Shown piece after piece: positions 1 through 8,971 of a DNA stretch of 48,703 nucleotides; the first letter of the stretch is position 1, and every line of letters begins with the position of its first letter. The stretch is taken from NCBI GenBank assembly GCA_003615045.1, contig ML014252.1:1-48703 (forward strand). The letters are read 5' to 3'. Under the pieces are notes generated by a model. The model did not search any database. It was not told the origin of the DNA and saw only the letters and a list, made by a program, of their open reading frames with translations. The position numbers and the translations under genes were made by a program. The stretch is from Caulochytrium protostelioides (taxonomy: Eukaryota > Chytridiomycota > Caulochytriomycetes > Caulochytriales > Caulochytriaceae).

Positions 1-421
1 CTTTGAGCCTGCCAGCGACCTCGCCGTCCGCGCCACGGCCGCCGCCGCCTCGGCCGCCGCCGCCGCCGCCACGACCGCCGCCGCGACCGCCGCCGCGACC
101 GCCGCGGCCGCGGGCGAGCGTGCCGAACGCGGTGCCCTTGGGCGGCGCGCCCGGCACGACGGCCTGGCGCTGGAACATCGGGGCGTTCTTGAGCATGTCG
201 GGCACGATAAAGAAGCGCACGTGGCCGCCGCGGATATAGACCTGCTCGAGGTGGGTGACGCGGCCGTCGCGCGCGGTGGCGGTGAGGTTGCGCAGCTGGC
301 AGTTCATCGTGTCCTCGACCTCGAGCAGGAGGCCGCGGTACGTGACGCCGGAGTGGAGCTCGAGCGTGACGACATGGCCGAGCGACTCGTGGAGCAGCTT
401 CAGCGGGACGCCGACCGACAT
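1..421 (-). CDS. SMD3: Small nuclear ribonucleoprotein SmD3, partial (3' end beyond the left edge)
   Basis: Core Sm protein of the spliceosomal snRNP heptamer ring that binds the Sm site of U1, U2, U4 and U5 snRNA. I read it by reverse-complementing from the ATG at 419-421. The start [12 protein letters not shown], the Sm1 region with [17 protein letters not shown], the Sm2 region LEQVYIRG and the segment PDMLKNAP are SmD3 signatures; LSm4 differs at these places. After about residue 100 comes an RG/RGG tail, as in SmD proteins whose arginines are symmetrically dimethylated. About 140 codons are open to the left edge without a stop, so the C-terminus is missing. No intron is needed in the visible part. 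The facing gene starts at 1654 on the other strand, leaving 1.2 kb of shared upstream DNA. Confidence 0.93.
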   Translation of the reverse strand, partial: MSVGVPLKLLHESLGHVVTLELHSGVTYRGLLLEVEDTMNCQLRNLTATARDGRVTHLEQVYIRGGHVRFFIVPDMLKNAPMFQRQAVVPGAPPKGTAFGTLARGRGGRGGGRGGGRGGGGGGRGGGGRGADGEVAGRLK

Positions 422-1653
422 GGCGGATACGTCTCTAGCAGAGGCGGCGCGCGAGAACGCCGCGGCAAGCAGTCTGCGATCAAGCTTCGACGGGGATCAG
501 CCCTTGCAAGCAGTCTCAACCAAACCGGGTTGGCGGCGGTCCGGTCGTAGCGGCGCTGTCGCGGCGTCGTTGGAGGGCGTGAGGTGGGGCAGTGAGCAGC
601 AGGGCAGCGGGGCATAGAACGAAGGCGTTCAACCACACATGACCAGCAGAGACCAGGAAGACCTGGCGCGGTGCTGCTGCGCAGCCCGTCACAGCAGCTG
701 CCGTAGCATGTCGTCCATGATGACACCGGCGGATGTGATTCCTAGTCCTGATGATGATGCGCGATGTCTTTCATTGGGGGCGGCCTCGGCAGATGTGCCT
801 CACGGGCCGGTGCCTCCGCCAACCAGGCGTGCCGCGGGTGGTAGCGCGAACACCCAGCCACGCAGACCCTCGGCGGGCAAGGCGCGCGTTCGCCACTCCA
901 GCCGCCACATCGGCCGTGATCACCGACGCTGGTGCCCTCACCATTATTCGGCGTTGGCGATCAGCTCGCGGAGTGATACCAAAGCCGCGTCACGGATGCA
1001 AAGCGCACACGGAGCACACGTGGCGGCTTCCCTTGAGCATCGAATATGGCTGTAGCCTGTCGTGTTCATGGCGTGCCGCGATGGGTCTGGTTAACAAGCG
1101 TGGAGGAACGGTGGGCCGCATGGGAGGGTATCACCGCCACGGTACCTCCACGCATCTTTCGGCGAGAGCTTTCATCCGTCTTGTGGCTGTGTGAAAGCTT
1201 CGTCAAAAAGCTTCTTAAGCATGGGACACCGTGTATCTCCGACGGCTGCGGAGATCCAATTCCCTTGCAATCGATAAGCCATTCCCGAGCCGCCGTCGTT
1301 GCCGCCGGTCCCTGCCGATCCCTGACTGTTTCCCGTTGCCTAGCGACCGCGAGACGGCGAGGCTGACGCAACGCTCTCGGCGCCGTACCCATCAACTAGA
1401 TCGCCTTTCATATCATCGCCGTTGGCCGACCACTGGCTTGGCCCATCCCATCACCGGCGCCACAGCCGTTACCCATCAGCTAGAAGCTGCGTCGGGCCGG
1501 GGTACGCGGTTCGAGATTGCCGCCGCCGCCGCCGCCACCAGGTCATTCCCCGCCACTAGGCCTCTAGCCATCACCAGGCCTCTAGCCATCACCAGGCCGC
1601 TTGGCGCGACCAGGCTGATTGCCGCCGCCGACTCGCTGCCCGCGCTCCCTGCC
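422..1653. other. Divergent intergenic region between SmD3 and the unknown gene at 1654
   Basis: This holds the upstream DNA of two divergent genes. Short open frames exist on both strands, but they lack recognisable domains, overlap each other and differ in codon choice from the neighbouring genes. The open frame of the downstream gene extends left to 1231 but has no ATG before 1654. A small 18-bp tandem repeat lies at 1558-1598. I see no clear TATA box. Confidence 0.6.
1558..1598 (+). repeat. 18-bp direct tandem repeat, 2 copies plus 5 bp
   Basis: The unit AGGCCTCTAGCCATCACC occurs at 1558-1575 and 1576-1593, followed by AGGCC. It lies about 60 bp before the chosen start of the following gene, in its presumed 5' leader. 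Confidence 0.85.
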
Positions 1654-3258
1654 ATGGAGGTGCTTCCCTCATTCACGCTCGGCACGTCCGACGCCTGTCC
1701 GGCCCACACGCACCGCTCCGTCTCGACGTGCAAGAACGTCAACCTCCTCTACAACTGCACCACCCGCCATGTCGCGCGCTTTGAGCGGCCCTCCCTGCGT
1801 GCGAGCCGCCGCGGCGCCGCTGATACCGCTGCCGGCGCCGCCGAGGTTCTGAACGGGCCATTCGGCCGCGGCGCGAGCCAGGACTCCCTCGTGGATGCCG
1901 GGACGGGCGCCGTGCCTGTCGCGCTCTCGCCCGTCGCCCGGCATGCGACCGTCGCGCCGGCCGCTGGCCCCGCCGCGCCGCGGCTCCCGCGCGCCATCCC
2001 TTCGCTGCAGTCGCTCGAGGCGCTGCCGACGTCCCTCGCCACGAGCCAGTCGGCGCTCGCGCGCACCATCCGGATCGTGCATCCGAGCACCGCCGTCGAG
2101 CGCGCCGCGCAGGCGTGGTGGTCTCAGGCGCGGCGCGACGTCGGGCGCGCGTATGCTCAAGCGTCCCGCGAACGCGTCCGCGCGTCCCGTGAGCGGCTCG
2201 ATCAGAAGGACGCCGCCGCCGCGACTGCCGCCGCGGCTTCATCGGCTTCTGTTGCGGTGAGCGCGTTGATATCGGGGTCTGCGGCAGCAAGAAATGTGCG
2301 CGCAAGACGCCCCGACGCTGACTATACCCGCAGCACCTACCACCGCAAATACTACCAAGATGAAGCAGACCCTAGGGGCGCTCCAGAGACGGGTGCTGGC
2401 GAGACTTCCGCCGGCGTCATTGCTGGCACCACCGCCGCGACCACCGCGACCGCCGATGCGCCGCTGCCCCATACCGATGCTCAAGCCGACGCGGACGCGG
2501 AACGGGTGATTACCCCCGCACTACCGTTGCACGAGCCCTTCACGGCGCCCATCACCGCTCTGACGACGGCCACGGGCGCCCCGCGGCTGCCCGGCGGCGC
2601 GGCGACACGGCGACCGGGCGGCCCGCGCGCCGTCTCGGTGAACGCGGGCGCGGCACTGTTGGCGCGCCACGCCGGTGCGCACCTGCGGTCGGCCTCGGCG
2701 CCCCGTCGCACCCGTCTCCTCGACGCCGCGGCGTCGCCCGCCCTCTCGTCGCGGCCCGCCACGCGCGACGGCTGGGACGGGCTGCCCTGGACGCAGCGCC
2801 TGTCGGCGGCGGCGGCGGCGCCCTCACCGGGGTTCTCGACGGCGCCGACCATCGTGGCGCGGACGCCGGGGTGGTCGACGCGATCTCTGCGAACAGGCAC
2901 CGCCGGCGGGCTTGCGGAGGGCGATGCGAGCGACGCCACGAGCGGCGGCGAGATCGTCGACGAGCCGTCGGGCCCGACGTACCAGTTCTCGGTGCGCCAG
3001 CGCCACGCGGCGAGCTCCACGACGGGGCTGCCGTCGTCGGTGCCGGCGTCCGACAGCGACTCGGATGTCGACGACTGGGCGCATACGCATCTCCTGGGCC
3101 GCGAGATCGTCCTGGCCGGCAGCCGCGACACGCTAGCAGATCCGAACGACGCGCCGCTGGTGCGATTGCCGCGATCGCGGGGTCCAACGCATCGCTCCGC
3201 CGTGTCATCCCGCAGTGTGAGCCAGCGCTATCAACCGCGCGACTACGCCGATGCATAA
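1654..3258 (+). CDS. Ser/Ala-rich protein of unknown function
   Basis: I do not recognise this protein. The frame gives 534 residues from the first in-frame ATG, which sits in the favourable context gccATGG. The frame is open further upstream to 1231, but only through non-ATG codons. The N-terminus has a small Cys/Asn patch (STCKNVNLLYNC). The rest is Ala-, Arg-, Ser- and Thr-rich and probably disordered, with a likely amphipathic stretch around the VERAAQAWWSQARRDVG segment and an acidic SDSDSDVDDW motif near the C-terminus. Competing frames on the minus strand are shorter and look like shadows. A regulatory or scaffold protein is possible. The gene model, including absence of introns, is moderately supported. 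Confidence 0.55.
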   Translation: MEVLPSFTLGTSDACPAHTHRSVSTCKNVNLLYNCTTRHVARFERPSLRASRRGAADTAAGAAEVLNGPFGRGASQDSLVDAGTGAVPVALSPVARHATVAPAAGPAAPRLPRAIPSLQSLEALPTSLATSQSALARTIRIVHPSTAVERAAQAWWSQARRDVGRAYAQASRERVRASRERLDQKDAAAATAAAASSASVAVSALISGSAAARNVRARRPDADYTRSTYHRKYYQDEADPRGAPETGAGETSAGVIAGTTAATTATADAPLPHTDAQADADAERVITPALPLHEPFTAPITALTTATGAPRLPGGAATRRPGGPRAVSVNAGAALLARHAGAHLRSASAPRRTRLLDAAASPALSSRPATRDGWDGLPWTQRLSAAAAAPSPGFSTAPTIVARTPGWSTRSLRTGTAGGLAEGDASDATSGGEIVDEPSGPTYQFSVRQRHAASSTTGLPSSVPASDSDSDVDDWAHTHLLGREIVLAGSRDTLADPNDAPLVRLPRSRGPTHRSAVSSRSVSQRYQPRDYADA

Positions 3259-3991
3259 GGCTCGTCTCATCTGTCGCTTGTATTCATAGAGAAAAGAATC
3301 CGCGTCGGCCACTCTCTGAAGTCGCTGCATGCACGTATCGACCCATCCCGGGATACCCTTGATAGCGCCACAAAGAACACGAAGGAATCGACTCAGCCTC
3401 GAGTCGAGGCGCGTGCTCACCATCAGGAACCGCACCAACGCCTTCGGCCGTGGCACTGATGAGCGGCGCGGCTGGGCCGGGCCGGCGGCGCGGGGACGCG
3501 CGTCGTGCCACCGCCACCGCCACGGTGGCCACCGCCTCCGGCAACCAAGCCGAGGAGAGGTGAAGGCCGCGCAGGCCCCGCGCCATGGCCGCCCGCCGCA
3601 GGCCCCGTACGGAGGATCAGCTGCCCGACCGGCGCCGCTCCCTTCCTCGGCGGTGCCCAGCCCCGGCGACCGCGTCCACGGTGTCGGCAGACGGCCGCCG
3701 GTCGCTCGGCCCGGCCGCGACCGCGACCGCGACCGCGGCGCGTATCGACGTCAGCAACGTGGACGCGGACCCGATGCGGACGGCACGACGGGTCCTCGCG
3801 CGTCGGTCGGCCGCCTCGCGCACCGCCTGGGCGCCGGCACCGGCTCTGGCAGGTTCGACGCGTCGCACTGACACCGACCCTGGCACTCGCTCTCGCACTC
3901 GCGCCGGCACCCACGCCCGCACTCGCACCCGCCCTCGTGTTGGCGTGGACGCCGACGTGGCCGACGCGACGCCCGGGGTGTAGTGATGGCG

Positions 3992-4045
3992 CGGCATCGG
4001 CATCGGCATCGACATCGGCATCGACATCGGCATCGGCATCGGCAG
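3992..4045 (+). repeat. CGGCAT hexanucleotide tandem repeat
   Basis: About eight to nine units of CGGCAT, two of them changed to CGACAT. It lies in intergenic DNA, about 310 bp before the next start codon, and creates artificial Asp-Ala-Asp frames on the minus strand. Confidence 0.85.
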
Positions 4046-4284
4046 TCGGCAGGACGAGACAGCACGAGAGCGAGAACCTGAGGCCACATCTAGGGGAAGG
4101 GGGGCACGTGGGCACCTTTGATCATCACAAGACGATTGGGGAGCCAGGAGTAGATCGGCGCGGGGAGTATGCCGGAAAGAAGAAACGTTAAGGAAGATCG
4201 ATTATCTCGCGTGCGTCTCGCCTCGGGTTCTCATTCGATCTGCGCCCCTTCCCTCCCATCGCCTCGCCACTGCGTTTGATCCTT

Positions 4285-4352
4285 TGTTCTTTCTGTACAT
4301 TTTCCTTTTTCTTTTCTCTGTTCCCCGCCTTTCTTCGAATCTGTCTGCAACG
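4285..4352 (+). promoter_or_regulatory. Pyrimidine-rich initiator/5' leader
   Basis: A CT-rich stretch of about 65 nt directly precedes the ATG at 4353, with runs such as TTTTCCTTTTTCTTTTCTCT. Such tracts mark highly expressed housekeeping promoters in many fungi. The assignment is by composition and position only. Confidence 0.4.
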
Positions 4353-5783
4353 ATGGCGACGTACGAGACCTTGAAACCGCTCTACGAGGCCGCCGGCCAG
4401 GGTCACGTCTTTACATTCTGGGACTCGCTGGCGCAGAATGAGCGCACACAGCTGATCTCGGCGCTCCAGGACATCGACCCAGCGCGCGTGAACGCCATCT
4501 TCAAGAAGGCCACGGCACCCAATGCAGGCGCCAGCGCCTCGGGCGCCGTCGAGCCCGTCCCGCCCGAAAGCGTCCAGTCCACCCTCAAGGCGCCGGCCGC
4601 CTCGATCCAGGCCTGGCGCCAAGCCGGCATGAAGGCCATCGCCGAGGGCAAGCTCGCTGTCATCTTGCTGGCTGGCGGCCAGGGCACTCGTCTCGGCTCG
4701 AAGGAGCCCAAGGGCTGCTTCGACATCGGCCTGCCCAGCGGCAAGAGCCTGTTCCAGCTGCAGGCTGAGCGCATCAAGAAGCTCCAGGACCTCGCGGCGC
4801 AGCAGGCGGGCGGCAAGGCATGCGTGATCCCGTGGTACGTGATGACCTCAGGCCCCACGTACGCCGCGACGGTCGCCTTCTTCGAGAAGCACCACTACTG
4901 GGGTCTCGAGGCTAAGAACGTCATGTTCTTCAACCAGGGCGTGCTGCCCGCGCTGACGCCCGACGGCAAGTTCTTGATGGAGACGCGGTATGCGCCGGCC
5001 GTCGCGCCCGACGGCAACGGCGGCATCTACGCCGCGCTCGAGAAGCAGGGCGTCATGGCCGACCTGGAACGCCGCGGCATCCCGTACGTGCACTGCTACT
5101 GCGTTGACAACTGCCTTGTCAAGGTCGCCGACCCCGTGTTCGTCGGCTACTGCATCGAGAAGGGCGCTGAGTGTGGCTCCAAGGTCGTGCCGAAGGTCGA
5201 TCCGCACGAGCAGGTCGGCCTGCTGTGCCGCCGCGCGGGCAAGTTCTCCGTGCTCGAGTACTCGGAAGTCTCGCGCGAGGACGCCGAAGCCCGCGGCGAG
5301 GACGGTGCACTGCGCTTGCATGCGGCCAACATCGCCAACCACTTTTACACGACCGACTTCCTCAAGCGCGTCAGCTCGCTCCAGGGTGAGCTCGAGTATC
5401 ACGTGGCCAAGAAGAAGGTGCCCCACGTCGACCTTAACGCGGGCTTCTCGGTCGCCCCGGAGACTAAGAACGGCATCAAGCTCGAGCTCTTCATCTTCGA
5501 CGTGTTCCCCTTCGCCCGCTCGATGGCCGTGCTCGAAGTGCCCCGCGAGGACGAGTTCTCGCCGCTTAAGAACGGTGCCGGCAGCCCCGACGGCGACTCG
5601 CCCGACACCTCGCGCCGCGACATCTTTGCCCAGTGCGCCCGCTGGCTCGCCAAGGCGGGCGCGACCGTCGCCCCGGACGCCGCCATCGAGCTCTCCCCGG
5701 CCGTCACCTACGACGGCGAGGGCCTCGATGCCGCCAAGGGCAAGACCTACAGCTCGGAACCCACCTACGTCACTGCGCTCTAA
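4353..5783 (+). CDS. UAP1: UDP-N-acetylglucosamine pyrophosphorylase
   Basis: Cytosolic enzyme that makes UDP-GlcNAc from UTP and GlcNAc-1-phosphate, the last step of the hexosamine pathway feeding chitin, N-glycan and GPI-anchor synthesis (QRI1/UAP1 in yeast). The 476 residues match the family's usual length. Visible motifs are the nucleotide-binding LAGGQGTRLG at about 106-115 followed by KEPKG, MTSGPT at about 164, GNGG at 221-224, and the C-terminal-half signature KLELFIFDVFPFA. The frame is open to 4284, but that extension would add a hydrophobic leader encoded by the CT-rich 5' tract. The ATG at 4353 gives the standard start (MATYETL). There is no intron. The 3' end converges with the coiled-coil gene, leaving 191 bp between stop codons. 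Confidence 0.96.
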   Translation: MATYETLKPLYEAAGQGHVFTFWDSLAQNERTQLISALQDIDPARVNAIFKKATAPNAGASASGAVEPVPPESVQSTLKAPAASIQAWRQAGMKAIAEGKLAVILLAGGQGTRLGSKEPKGCFDIGLPSGKSLFQLQAERIKKLQDLAAQQAGGKACVIPWYVMTSGPTYAATVAFFEKHHYWGLEAKNVMFFNQGVLPALTPDGKFLMETRYAPAVAPDGNGGIYAALEKQGVMADLERRGIPYVHCYCVDNCLVKVADPVFVGYCIEKGAECGSKVVPKVDPHEQVGLLCRRAGKFSVLEYSEVSREDAEARGEDGALRLHAANIANHFYTTDFLKRVSSLQGELEYHVAKKKVPHVDLNAGFSVAPETKNGIKLELFIFDVFPFARSMAVLEVPREDEFSPLKNGAGSPDGDSPDTSRRDIFAQCARWLAKAGATVAPDAAIELSPAVTYDGEGLDAAKGKTYSSEPTYVTAL

Positions 5784-5880
5784 TCGCATCCGCGGCGCCC
5801 GGTCCGCGGTCTCGCTCGAAAACCATCCAGCATACCCACCGTCGTAGGCACGAAGACTACGCGAAGGTGATGCGTGCCGG

Positions 5881-5923
5881 GACGCGCCATTCGTGTATGG
5901 CGCGTCTCTCTTTTTCTTTTTTG
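5881..5923 (+). other. Perfect 10-bp hairpin followed by a T-rich run between convergent genes
   Basis: GACGCGCCAT at 5881-5890, a six-base loop, then ATGGCGCGTC at 5897-5906, followed by a run that is nearly all T and C to about 5923. It looks like a bacterial intrinsic terminator but sits 98 nt after the stop of a eukaryotic gene. It could be a 3'UTR stem-loop or an RNA polymerase II pause element. Confidence 0.5.
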
Positions 5924-5974
5924 TTTCACCCTCTCCTCTTCTCATCAAAAAATAATATTTGATCCATGGACCTT

Positions 5975-7879
5975 TCAGGCGCCGGCGCCGTCGTTCCCGG
6001 CATGGCGATGGACGTCCGGACGGCTGCTCGACTTGCGGCCATTGATGGAGAACCCGAGGGCCGCGCGCAGCTGTACAAAGTGACGTTCCGTCTCGGTGCG
6101 CCGGTGCATCAGCAACACCCCACGCTGCGCCAAAAAGGTTTGACGAGCTGCGAGTTCTGCGCGCAGCGCCCGTGTGGCCTCGTCGTGCTCACTGACCGAA
6201 AGAAAAAGGGAGGAAGAACATCATGTTGAGCAAGGGAAATGACCGGCCGATCAAAGCCTGTAGAAATGAGCAACAGACGAAAACAAAACCACCAGCATTT
6301 CTGATATCAAAACCAATGAACCTACCTTAACAGCTGGGGAAGTTCTTCCAGTGCCATCTCGAGGCGTCGCGCCAGATGGCGTTGCTTCTGCTCCATCGTC
6401 GTAGCCGGCGACGGCGATGGCCCCTCGCCGCCGATGGCCGACTCGCCCTCGCTCGACATGCCCGATGCCATCGGTTCTGGCAAATCCGTTTTCGATGGGT
6501 CTCGGGCACTTTTCGATGAGACGCACACGGATTTGGAACCCATGGCGTTCTCGGGAGGGGCTGGCTCCTCAGATCGAGACCGGGTCTGTGTGTCCTCTGT
6601 GGCAGGAATAGACGCCATGACTCCGTCAGCCGCCGCTTCTTCTGGCCCCGAGGCCACTGGTGGTGGCTCAGACGTCGTCTCTCTGGGCGCATCGGCTGTG
6701 ACAGCGGCATGGCCACTCGACGTCAGTACATGCTGTTCCGCCGAAGACGAATCTGCAGTGTTGCGGTTTTCTTCGGAGGCCGCGAGACCTGGCTCAGACT
6801 TGATTTTGGGCTGAGCGGCTGCCTCATATGGTCCCATGTGGTCCCCTCTCTCATCGAACGCTCGGGCAGCTTGTATGCGTTTTGCCCGCCTGGACGTAGG
6901 AATGCCAGCTTCATGTTGACGCAATACGACGCTTTGTGGCGGCACGCTAGACCGCAGGGTCGGACGATGATGTGTCACCAACGCACGTTCCTCCTGTGGC
7001 GTGGTTGGCGTCCACAGATCACTAGCAGTGGTGTTCCGGAGGGCGCGGCGAGAGCGGGGGTATCTCGATGGTGCCACAAAGGACTCTGGCGTCAAGGCGA
7101 GATCCTGGATGGTAGCAAGAAATGAAAGATGGCGCTCCTAGATTTGTCAGCCACCCGCATACAACAAAGGCATATAACATGAGAAACTCTCCGTTCATGG
7201 ACGGGTCGAAACATTACCGTATCATCCCAGTGTGATTCCCATGAGCTCGAGGGCAGCTCCTGTATGGCGAAAAGACAAAATGACACGGTGAATCACGATG
7301 TAACTTGGAGAAAAGTGTACAAGTGTCGCATCGCTATCTTACCATGGTCGAGCCTCGTTTATGAGGCGGTTGCCACACTGTCACGCTTTGGGTAACGGGC
7401 TCAAGGCGGGCCCCGACTCCCGACCGCGTACTTAAAACAGACCCAGTGCCGGGACTTGATCCGTGCGACGGCAGGGTTCGCACATGGGATGGCGTCGACG
7501 CAGAATCGAGATCGGGAACAATGTCATAGGCCCGCTTCTTGGACAGGCGATCGTTGGAGTCGGGTGTCATGGGTGCCCCGAGGGTCCGGATAGGCGCGGG
7601 GGTGAGATCGCCGCGTCGTCGCCGATTAGGCGGGCGTCGGGATAGGCCATCCGTCGACCCAGCGGGTGGAGTTTTGAGAGTATGCTCAGCGGTTTTGATG
7701 GCCGGCACGGGATGTCGCGATCGGGTGGGTGTAGCCTGACTGGACGATACACTCGGCACCCCCGAGGATGCTTCCTTGTTGCCCACCAAAGGTCTTAGGT
7801 CGAGTCCCACATGAGCAATGGCTCGGGTGCGGCGGCCTTGAGTTCCATGGCTTGCCTCGGATCGTTGGGTGGGTGGCAT
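5975..7879 (-). CDS. Four-exon coiled-coil protein of unknown function with a 42-nt microexon
   Basis: I assembled this gene from splice signals. Exon 1 is 7879-7343, exon 2 is 7259-7218 (14 codons), exon 3 is 7137-6326 and exon 4 is 6191-5975. Introns: 7342-7260 (GTAAGA...ATACAG), 7217-7138 (GTAATG...ATCTAG) and 6325-6192 (GTAGGT...GGTCAG, with a strong pyrimidine tract). All joints keep frame and the sum is 1608 nt, 535 residues. Exon 1 and most of exon 3 encode Ser/Pro/Arg-rich, probably disordered sequence with basic clusters (RRPPNRRRRGD) and SP/TP sites. The end of exon 3 joins exon 4 into a continuous heptad-like helix (ARRLEMALEELPQLL, then EHDEATRALRAELAARQ) of about 60 residues. I do not recognise a family. 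A nuclear or cytoskeletal regulatory protein is a guess. ATG 7879 is the first in-frame ATG. Confidence 0.78.
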
Positions 7880-8971
7880 GAAGCAAGGTCTGTGAAAACT
7901 AAAAATTTGGTGTTGAAAAAGGCTATATTCACTGTGGACGCAGATCACGAAACTTGATGGCCGAGCCAAATGATGAATCAATAGAGAAAATCAGTAGAAT
8001 ACAAATAATATATTAACCTGCTAGTGTGGCAACTGTTTTCAGTTTAGTATGTCATTGCTGGATGTCGTTCGGTGATGATTGATTTACTTTGGAGCCGTTC
8101 ATTTTATATCGAAGGTCAGAATTAAGCTTTTTTTTTTTCCTGGCGCGGGCCAGAACACCCACTTCACCATCATCGTAAATTACCGTCGTTTTCCAGCTTC
8201 CAACTACAGAGCCTGTTTGCCGCGTGGTTCTGGCATCTCTGCCGTGATCATCTTCATCGGAGGTCGACCGGAGATCGACCTCGCCGGTCATTGTGCCTGT
8301 GAGTGCCCCGCGACACCGCGTAATCAAAGAGCGGCAGCCGATCTGTCTGTGTCGACCGACTGACAGGTAGCGTGGCGGAGTCGGCCGAAACGTGTGTGGG
8401 GTGCTAGCCCCGTCAGGCTGGCCGCCGTTCCTACATCGCTCCGACGTGACCGGGCCCGATCAGCCTTCGGGCCACCGACTGTCAACCAACACCCCATTCC
8501 ACGCCGAAAGCTTATTTGGCGTGAAACGCTTATTGTCGCTTTTCGGCAGATCGTCTGCCATTTGTCGCCTGCACTGCCATTGACGCCTGCCAGCGGCGTG
8601 ATTCTTTCCCCGACGGCGGCTCGCGACGGGGGTCGTGCATTCTGTACCCGGGGCTCTCGCAATCGGGAATTCCCTTCATACATATTTGTCGCCTCATATT
8701 ACGCGCCGAGACAGTCAGCATTGCAACCGAGGCGATACCTCCCCACGCGGATATATACCCCGCGGCTCGCGACGCGTCACCTTGATCGATCAGGGCCCAC
8801 ATAAGCATGACACCGTAGAAAAAAAAGCGTTTGCCCGCACGCGTCTCTTCCTCCCTGCCGGTCCTCTTCACCCCCGCGGCCTTACCCCACGGCCGTGTCC
8901 TCTCGCGGCCTCTTGCGCAATACCCGGTGTTGCCACTGCTGTTGGCCGGCGTCGGTTGCTGATCGCACGCG
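7880..8971. other. Divergent promoter region, partly AT-rich
   Basis: The region separates the coiled-coil gene (-) from the giant MATH gene (+). The part 7900-8160 is clearly more AT-rich than the surroundings and includes an oligo-T run near 8130. On the minus strand a short frame from ATG 8291 to 8052 (79 codons, acidic then lysine-rich) is followed by possible donor and acceptor sites (a CACAG just before 7896). No in-frame joint to exon 1 of the coiled-coil gene was found, so it may be an upstream ORF or a 5'UTR exon. Confidence 0.45.
8751..8757 (+). promoter_or_regulatory. Candidate TATA box of the MATH-protein gene
   Basis: ATATATA in a GC-rich setting (gcggATATATAcccc), 215 nt before the ATG at 8972. 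It stands out in composition, and the position is reasonable for a fungal promoter with a leader. No experimental support. Confidence 0.4.

Larger units (their letters stand above)
3259..4352. other. Intergenic region upstream of the UDP-GlcNAc pyrophosphorylase gene
   Basis: I see no convincing gene in this 1.1 kb. It is GC-rich with open frames in several phases, none with a domain. It contains a hexanucleotide repeat at 3992-4045. From about 4285 it turns into a pyrimidine-rich tract that runs to the next start codon, which suits a fungal core promoter or transcription start region. Confidence 0.6.

Noticed and set aside
1231-1653. N-terminal extension of the unknown protein at 1654
   Set aside because: The extension has no ATG (it would begin at a GTG) and contains the 18-bp tandem repeat; the first ATG has a better context.
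5881-5923. Bacterial Rho-independent terminator
   Set aside because: The hairpin and T run are real, but the host is eukaryotic, so a bacterial-type terminator call is not justified; kept as an undefined element.
8052-8291. Small acidic/lysine-rich minus-strand frame as a first exon of the coiled-coil gene
   Set aside because: All plausible donors are out of phase with the acceptors before exon 1, so no in-frame joint could be made; possibly leader sequence.
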